Below, piece by piece: positions 58,626 to 64,000 of a stretch of 64,000 bases of DNA; the stretch's first letter is position 1, and every line of letters begins with the position of its first letter. The notes under the pieces were generated by a model. That model worked only from the letters and a program-made list of their open reading frames with translations, did no database searches and had not been told where the DNA came from. The stretch covers positions 24,189,604 to 24,253,603 of the forward strand of contig NC_088296.1 in assembly GCF_032854445.1 (NCBI RefSeq). Direction: 5' to 3'. This DNA comes from Liolophura sinensis. Lineage: Eukaryota; Mollusca; Polyplacophora; Chitonida; Chitonidae. A program made the translations under genes and the position numbers.

Positions 58626-59040
58626 AAGAAGTTCCACATCCCAGATATACCAGTAAAAGTTACCAACTTGCAAGTTACACTTGTTTAGGTTAAGGAATCC
58701 CGATTTACACACACATTTACCATTCCTACAGTTACCCACTCATTGTTCTTATTCAAAACCCTAAATGTCATTTTGCCAGATAAACATCGCATAGCAAATT
58801 GCATCGTCACTAATTTTCTCAGGACAGTATGTACAGCAGGCTATTGTCGTCCTTTACAGGAGGAGCTCTGCTTAAAGGACGTTCATAAAGCTGCAGGACT
58901 GACAGATGTTGTATTTCTACTGCTACATTTCTCACTGTTTGGTGAAGATTCCTTGTAATACTGAGGGTCGATGTTTGTTGGTTTTTTTGTCATTGGTTGG
59001 AATAACGACTGATGGTATTTTATAAACATTTGTTAGCGCT
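58626..59040. other. No gene seen
   Basis: One short plus-strand frame (58743-58958), not recognised. The left edge of the Gypsy remnant lies near 59040. Confidence 0.5.
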
Positions 59041-59043
59041 GCT

Positions 59044-59210
59044 ATAATATCCAAGTAACATTCAACTGCCTCAAAATATTGTCGGACTTCGAATTCACAA
59101 TAAGGTACAAACCAGGTGAAACAAACTGTGATTCCGATGGGCTTTCAACGATGCCTCTTGATATCAATGAAGCCAAGAAATAGCACCCAGGGGTCATCGT
59201 CCAGGATGAG
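59044..59210 (+). pseudogene. Gypsy RNase H C-terminal remnant
   Basis: One frame reads FEFTIRYKPGETNCDSDGLS, the conserved end of the Ty3/Gypsy RNase H domain (tyr-x-pro-gly, then asn and asp-x-leu-ser), then MPLDINEAKK and a TAG. This identifies the element class and the left limit of what survives. Confidence 0.8.
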
Positions 59211-59672
59211 TTGGAAGTTATCGTTAGTGGTGTAAATACTACAACCCGTCCGGACAATGTTCTAATCGCTTCTGTGTCTATTGACGTAAACCTTGTGGAA
59301 GAGTTTAAGGTGACCGATTGTTCTACATCTTTGCAAAGAATACCCTTGCAAGAGATTTTTAAAGCGCAGAACAGCGATGAAGACATTGGTGTTGTGATAC
59401 CGCATGTCAGAACTGGTAGGCGCCCTCCATTCAATCAGGCGAAAGTACCATTACAACTGCTGAAAGAATTCAGCAAACTGAGCTTTGACGAAAATGGTGT
59501 GCTCATGAGGAAGGACACGTTACCTGGAGGAACAAAACGTACTCAGATTGTGCTTCCAAAGAAGTGTCGAATACTTGTTGTGAAAGAACTGCACTCCAAT
59601 ATGGACACATGGGCTTTGAACTCACTGATACGAGAGTGCTTCTACTGGCCTAGATGGCGGTTGAACATGTAG
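59211..59672 (+). pseudogene. Gypsy integrase N-terminal remnant
   Basis: Linker, then LLKEFSKLSFDENGVLMRK and IVLPKKCRILVVKELHSNMD, then RECFYWPRW. This is the zinc-binding H2C2 region; a few residues around the second histidine are lost. The frame ends with a stop at 59670, before the cysteine pair. Confidence 0.82.
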
Positions 59673-59689
59673 AACTTTACGTCAACAGT

Positions 59690-60144
59690 GAGTGTGGTTG
59701 TCTCTAGGACAAAGTGTCAAACAAAGCTACTCGAGCATCTCTCCAACCAATTGTGACCAGCTCACCGTTCGAACCCCGGATCGGATTTTCGGCACGTCTT
59801 CACCACGATCAGGGTAGGGACTTCCAGAACGAGTTGTTTTGCCACCTACAGAAGCTTTGTGTAATGGCTGGCTCGAGAACAAACCCCTACCACCCACAAG
59901 GAAACGGGAAGGCAGAACGGTTTAGTCGGACAATTTTAGGCATGTTGAAACCTTGTCCTCCAGAGAGAAGCCTGACTGGAAAGAACACGTGAACAAACTT
60001 GTACGCGCCTACAACTGTACGAAGAATGATTCTACAGGTTATCCTCCTCGACTTCCTGTGGATATCTTGTTTGACAGTCAGACACCGAAGAATGCCAAGA
60101 CTCACAAACAGTACATCCATGAGTGGGAAACAAATATGAGATAA
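59690..60144 (+). pseudogene. Gypsy integrase core remnant
   Basis: LQPIVTSSPFEP is followed abruptly by LHHDQGRDFQNELF, so the segment with the first catalytic aspartate has been deleted. The second aspartate (HDQG) and the glutamate (NGKAERFSRT) of the D,D-35-E triad are visible. After a frameshift, DWKEHVNKLVRAYNCTKN and RLPVDILF continue the core end, with about ten residues missing between them. Confidence 0.85.
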
Positions 60145-61244
60145 GCATACAGATTGGCTTCTGAAACAGCAGCCAAATCAGTAGTCAAATGCAAGAACTA
60201 CGACAGCAAAATGATGTCAAAATATCCTTCAGCCAAATGACAGGGTTATTGTCCGGAATTTATCAGAGCGAGGTGCACCTGGAAAACTGAGATCGTGGTG
60301 GGGAGACAAGGTGCATGTCGTCCCCCAGCGCCTAAGCGATGTCAGTCCTGTCTATCAAGTGAAAGCTGAGGATGGAACTGGCAAGGCTCCGGCATTGCAC
60401 AGAAGCCTGCTCCTGCCTTGTGATAATCTTCCATTGGAACTGCCAAAACCTACTCAAAGTCAGGAAGAATACATCGAAAAGTGAAGAAAAAAGGGAAGCG
60501 CGACACTATGGAACACCCAGATACTGATTCGGACACTACTGATCTTGGTTGGCAAGAGTGGTTTGTGGAACACCCACAGAGTTCATTCAAGCTCAACCCT
60601 CAGGTAGAATCTTTCATTTAGAGAGGTGAAGTGACACAACACGAGGACACTCTCTGCAGTGGATCGGATGCGGCCAGTGATAGTGTTCATTCCAGTTCCG
60701 ATTGTGACAACGAAGATAATGGAACTGTGCAACGGAGACAACAATCCAAGAGGACAATCAAACGACCGTCCCGGCTGACTTACGACACAATGGGAAATGC
60801 CACTGAGTACCGATCGCCTTCTTGTTTGAGGACAGTAAATTGTGACGGAGTAACCGTGGGTGGCCATGGCAGATTTTCCCCTGGGGATAGGTTCACCATT
60901 TCCGATGTTATGGACCCCATTGCTACCAGTGTGTCAGTGAATTAAAGACTTGATTGTTAGGACTATGAATTGTGGCAGTTAAGTGTTAAATAACATTTCC
61001 CTTTTAGATTTTCAGTTTAAGTTTTGAACTGATCCATGACATTGGGATTGTTGAACTTTTATCAGAAGTTATGGTCAGTTACAAGGGCACGAGACTTTAA
61101 AAATGATCCACTCAAATAGTTACTGTTTTTAATAGAGTTTTTATGCTTAGGTTATTACCTCATGGGTGACGTAGCGATAATTTTGGTGGAATCACTTGAA
61201 GTGTGGATAAGCCATGAACGTGCCTAATGTCGGGACGACATTTA
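60145..61244 (+). pseudogene. Gypsy C-terminal region and 3' untranslated part
   Basis: Several frames with stops. Near 60480-60620 an acidic stretch (TDSDTTDLGWQEWF); at 60631-60945 a serine/acid-rich segment and KRTIKRPSRLTYDTMGN, which is the typical basic end of this Gypsy lineage's polyprotein. Then AT-rich untranslated sequence to the polypurine tract. Confidence 0.65.
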
Positions 61245-61245
61245 T

Positions 61246-61259
61246 TTAGAGGGGGAGAG
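61246..61259 (+). promoter_or_regulatory. Polypurine tract of the Gypsy element
   Basis: tagagggggagag directly before the tgttgcgatgg that starts the LTR. This is the usual place and composition of the plus-strand primer. Confidence 0.8.
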
Positions 61260-61454
61260 TGTTGCGATGGTAGGTAATTAGCAATGTTGATCTAAGGGAC
61301 ATAACTCTTAGGTGTTATACAGGAGAGGAATCCCCAACGTGTGCGTGAATATTATTATAATGTGATATAAGTTGTATTGAGACTGGTGTTCCGCCATCTT
61401 CCATTAAAGGTTATATGCCATCTAAATATTTTGTCTCGTCTCGTCTGTGTTGCA
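61260..61454 (+). repeat. 3' LTR of the Gypsy element
   Basis: From tgttgcgatggtagg to gtctcgtctgtgttgca, about 195 bases, TG at the start and CA at the end. No matching 5' LTR in the window. The right limit is supported by the flank matching unrelated sequence near 49935. Confidence 0.72.
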
Positions 61455-61504
61455 TGCAGTTTTTTCTAACCGCTTGTTCGTGCAGCCATTCCAAAGCAAG
61501 TTAC

Positions 61505-61745
61505 ACTCAGAAAATAAAAACACAAAGTTATGAAAGTAAAGTGCGTTGAATAAAAGTAAAGACGAAGATGTAAGACGTCGTAAATGATCACACATGAGAT
61601 TTGAAGTGACCGCGCCTGGTCTATACAATGTGTGCATACAGGCCAGGCAACTAACACTGGACCAGTGTCTGCACAAATGTAGAATGTATCTACGTGTAAT
61701 CAATGGAGTGTACTGCTCTGTTGATTGTCGTAACACAACTGTAGC
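61505..61745. repeat. Dispersed repeat R3, copy 2
   Basis: Same orientation as copy 1 at 55335, roughly 85 to 90 percent alike by eye. It starts about 50 bases after the Gypsy LTR and continues to the gattgtcgtaacacaac motif. Confidence 0.7.
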
Positions 61746-61884
61746 TGGGTTAGAAAGGTGCTGATGCAATATATTCACATACAGCATAACAGAGGCACAC
61801 AGGATATCTCAGGCTGAACCATTAAAAACACTGTCCATGGGCTAATGCACTGAAAAGCCAGAAATCTTTTGCCTGTCCCTCTTG

Positions 61885-62030
61885 ATATAAATAACAGTGT
61901 TTCTCTGTGCACGTACTCCAGGCGACTGACACTGAGCAAGTGTTAAACACAGACGTAACATACGTACCTGCAATCAGAAGTCCGTCAAGAGCTTGTACAC
62001 GTCCGCTCTGCGGCGCGTGATTGACACAGC
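61885..62030. repeat. Dispersed repeat R3, copy 3 (diverged)
   Basis: The pattern ggcgactgacactg, then aagtgtt, then the tacgtacctgcaatcagaag motif parallels copies 1 and 2. On the minus strand the frame LLIAGTYVTSVFNTCSVSVA parallels LITRRYILHLCRHWSSVSCL. Weak but repeated along the length. Confidence 0.45.
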
Positions 62031-62039
62031 TGTCCATTT

Positions 62040-62885
62040 AGTCGGTGACAAAGCTGTGCATGTGATATAATACACTGAGATCAGGACGATCACAACACAG
62101 ACACCAAGAACCACGACATGTAGACTATAGTTTTAGTTATTCCGATGCGTATTTAACCCTCGACTACTTACCAACTGAACACGACAATTTACTCTAAATA
62201 AAATGACTGATTTAGGATTCCATCAATTGTACATGTAACTGTGATACCCAAATGTAGCTCTGAATTTCTAATTCTCTCTGGAATAATGTTAAGTAAAAGA
62301 TGTTCAACAGAAAACCTGTTTTTTTTTTCCCAAAAAATGACGCATGAAGTATTTGGAAGTAACGTATTTAGGCTTGTCATGTACATGTAGAAATGCACAT
62401 ACGACTTTGCAATCTTCTGCTGGAAAGGTTTCAGAACGAGTGTACCCGTCTGTGCTTTTACAAACTCTTACCTCACGTAGGGGCTTATAAGACACTTGGA
62501 CTTTTAGAAAAATACTTTGTTCAGGGACGTTTCAGATTACACCCTGTATACACCACTGTCAGCAGCTATTTGTGGCTTTGTCAAATTGGACTTTGTGTAG
62601 AGTTATGCAATGTGAAGCAATTTGTTGAAACTCGAGTCTAACAAAATAGATTGGCAAACACTTAAACTGAGTATACAATGTCACAGGTTATCGGTCATCG
62701 ATTCAAGTGTTTGCGATGTATTGGCCTGGCATAACATTCGAAATTAATGCCTGGTATTAACAGGCGTGCTATTTTGTTAAGTATACCCACATATTTACAG
62801 TTGTCCAGCAAGTTGTAAAGACGTGTTCAATAATTTCAGCATATTTAATAATCGCAGACTACACCTTTAACGCTCATAGTGGTAT
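62040..62885. other. No gene seen
   Basis: Unique AT-rich sequence with overlapping short frames on both strands (62189-62398 minus, 62304-62495 minus, 62393-62641 plus). No domain, repeat or splice pattern recognised. Confidence 0.5.
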
Positions 62886-62889
62886 TCAA

Positions 62890-63240
62890 CATCTCACTGA
62901 CATGACTTTGAGCACCTCTGTGCAGTGGTCTTGATAGTCTAACTACTGTAGTTTTGAACACCGTATTGGTTTTGAACACGCCCGTGCAAGGTTTTTAACC
63001 CTCTCACTGGAGTGGTTTTGAACACTTCACTCCAAAGGTTGATATCTCCTCACTACAATTTGTTGAACATTTCCCTATTATGTGCTTTGAACACGTCATT
63101 GTAATTATTTTAAACATGTCACTACAATGGCTTTGACTACTTTTTTGACTGGATTTTGAACATGCCTATGCTATAGTTTTGAACACCTTATTGTAATGGT
63201 TTCAAACAACAATGGGGTTTGACCTTACTGCAGTGTTTCA
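62890..63240. repeat. Degenerate minisatellite, unit near ttttgaacacctcactgcaatgg
   Basis: The motif ttttgaacac or ctttgaacac recurs about a dozen times with spacings mostly between 22 and 45, usually followed by a cact-g-a-tgg tail. Strongly decayed. Confidence 0.75.
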
Positions 63241-64000
63241 GAATAGCAATAGTCTCACGGTTATGGTTTGAAATGATATGGAGCTAAAACAAAGAAAAAA
63301 GGCTGAAGCACATGCAAGTACAAGGTACGTCTTGATATAAAAACACAAAGGGCAATGCATGCTAAAATAATTTACACCGTGGTAAAAAAATTGACTGAAA
63401 TTTCTAATAAACAATTTGATAAACCGCCTTACTGACAGGTATATGTATATATGGAAAACATCCAAGCTACAATATACCCTCCAGATTTATCCTTAAATGC
63501 ACTGGATTTTATTCTTGCAGGTTTGAACTGTTTCACCTACGAAACTCCACTGATAAATAACGCTTTACCAGTAATGGCTACAAAGCCACCGACGTGCTGA
63601 GATCCTTATAAAGAAAGCCATACGCCTTTACAGGAACTGAATTTCGGCTCTAACCGAAACAGACATTCGTATACACATACCAGACGTCAACCGAAATGGA
63701 CGTCTGGGACCAATAATTGCAAGAAAGTATAAAATGAAAGAAATGAGGACGGATTCATCAGAAGAGAAGACGTCAACAGTCTTAGTGATGATATAAAGAC
63801 ACAAAGAATGTCCTAGGCAAATGAACAAATGTGTGTCCGACTTGTGTTGTCATGCTAGTCTATAGGTTCTCTGCAATCAAAACATATGCCTTAGTTGCAC
63901 TTTTATTGCAAATGTTTATGTATCCGAATTGGCGATATAATTCAATATACCGCTGTTAACCATTTGCATGTATATATCGCACTTTGATTTACGTAACCTA
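63241..64000. other. No gene seen
   Basis: AT-rich. The minus-strand frames 63238-63465 and 63628-63828 are rich in leucine, serine and phenylalanine, as expected of translated A/T-rich DNA, and carry no motif. Confidence 0.5.

Larger units (their letters stand above)
59044..61454 (+). mobile_element. Ty3/Gypsy LTR retrotransposon, 3' half, dead
   Basis: Order on the plus strand: end of RNase H, integrase, C-terminal region, polypurine tract, 3' LTR. Everything upstream (5' LTR, gag, protease, reverse transcriptase) is absent. In-frame stops, a deletion in the integrase core and frameshifts show that it is inactive. Its flank beyond the LTR (ttttttctaaccgcttgttc) matches non-element sequence at 49940, which helps place the right edge. 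Confidence 0.85.

Overview
The window looks like nuclear DNA of a lophotrochozoan animal, most likely a mollusc. Coding sequence is sparse and broken into short exons with GT-AG borders, introns are long and AT-rich, retroelements are decayed, and two tRNA-derived SINE families of a kind I associate with bivalve and gastropod genomes are present. I see no bacterial-type genes, operons, tRNA genes, CRISPR or intact transposase. The species call rests on recalled SINE and 5S sequence and is not verified.

Region 1 (about 1-46.6 kb) is an array of ankyrin-repeat exons read on the minus strand. Each exon is 99 nt and encodes exactly one 33-residue ankyrin repeat. Each starts and ends between codons (phase 0-0), with CAG or AAG before it and GT after it, so any subset can be spliced together in frame. 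I count 20 exons with an open frame and both splice sites, one open exon with a lost donor, and about eleven decayed ones. No first or last exon is seen; the left end runs off the window. In the left part (0-12 kb) the exons form a higher-order repeat of four exon types (beta-alpha-gamma-delta in gene order). In the right part (18-45 kb) one exon type recurs about every 1 kb, with longer intervals of 2.5-3.1 kb holding a second, non-ankyrin repeat called the P block here. Nested duplications, a 1.64 kb deletion that removed two exons from one copy, a 2.5 kb inversion and three exon-less acceptor relics show the array gaining and losing modules.

Region 2 (about 44.4-51 kb) holds a CA microsatellite, a chimera of 5S rRNA sequence and SINE1 bounded by a perfect 12-bp target-site duplication, a second SINE family, a decayed 77-bp minisatellite and another SINE1.

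Region 3 (50.9-55.2 kb) is a dead BEL/Pao LTR retrotransposon with both LTRs, Gag (DUF1759), zinc knuckle, protease and part of the reverse transcriptase; RNase H and integrase are missing. Region 4 (55.3-64 kb) holds a 21-bp minisatellite whose period is a multiple of three, a 190-bp tandem duplication, the 3' half of a dead Ty3/Gypsy element (RNase H end, integrase, polypurine tract, 3' LTR), three copies of an unidentified dispersed repeat and a decayed simple array. No intact host gene was recognised right of 46.7 kb.

Most arguable as undescribed are the single-repeat ankyrin exon cassette array and the 5S-SINE chimera.
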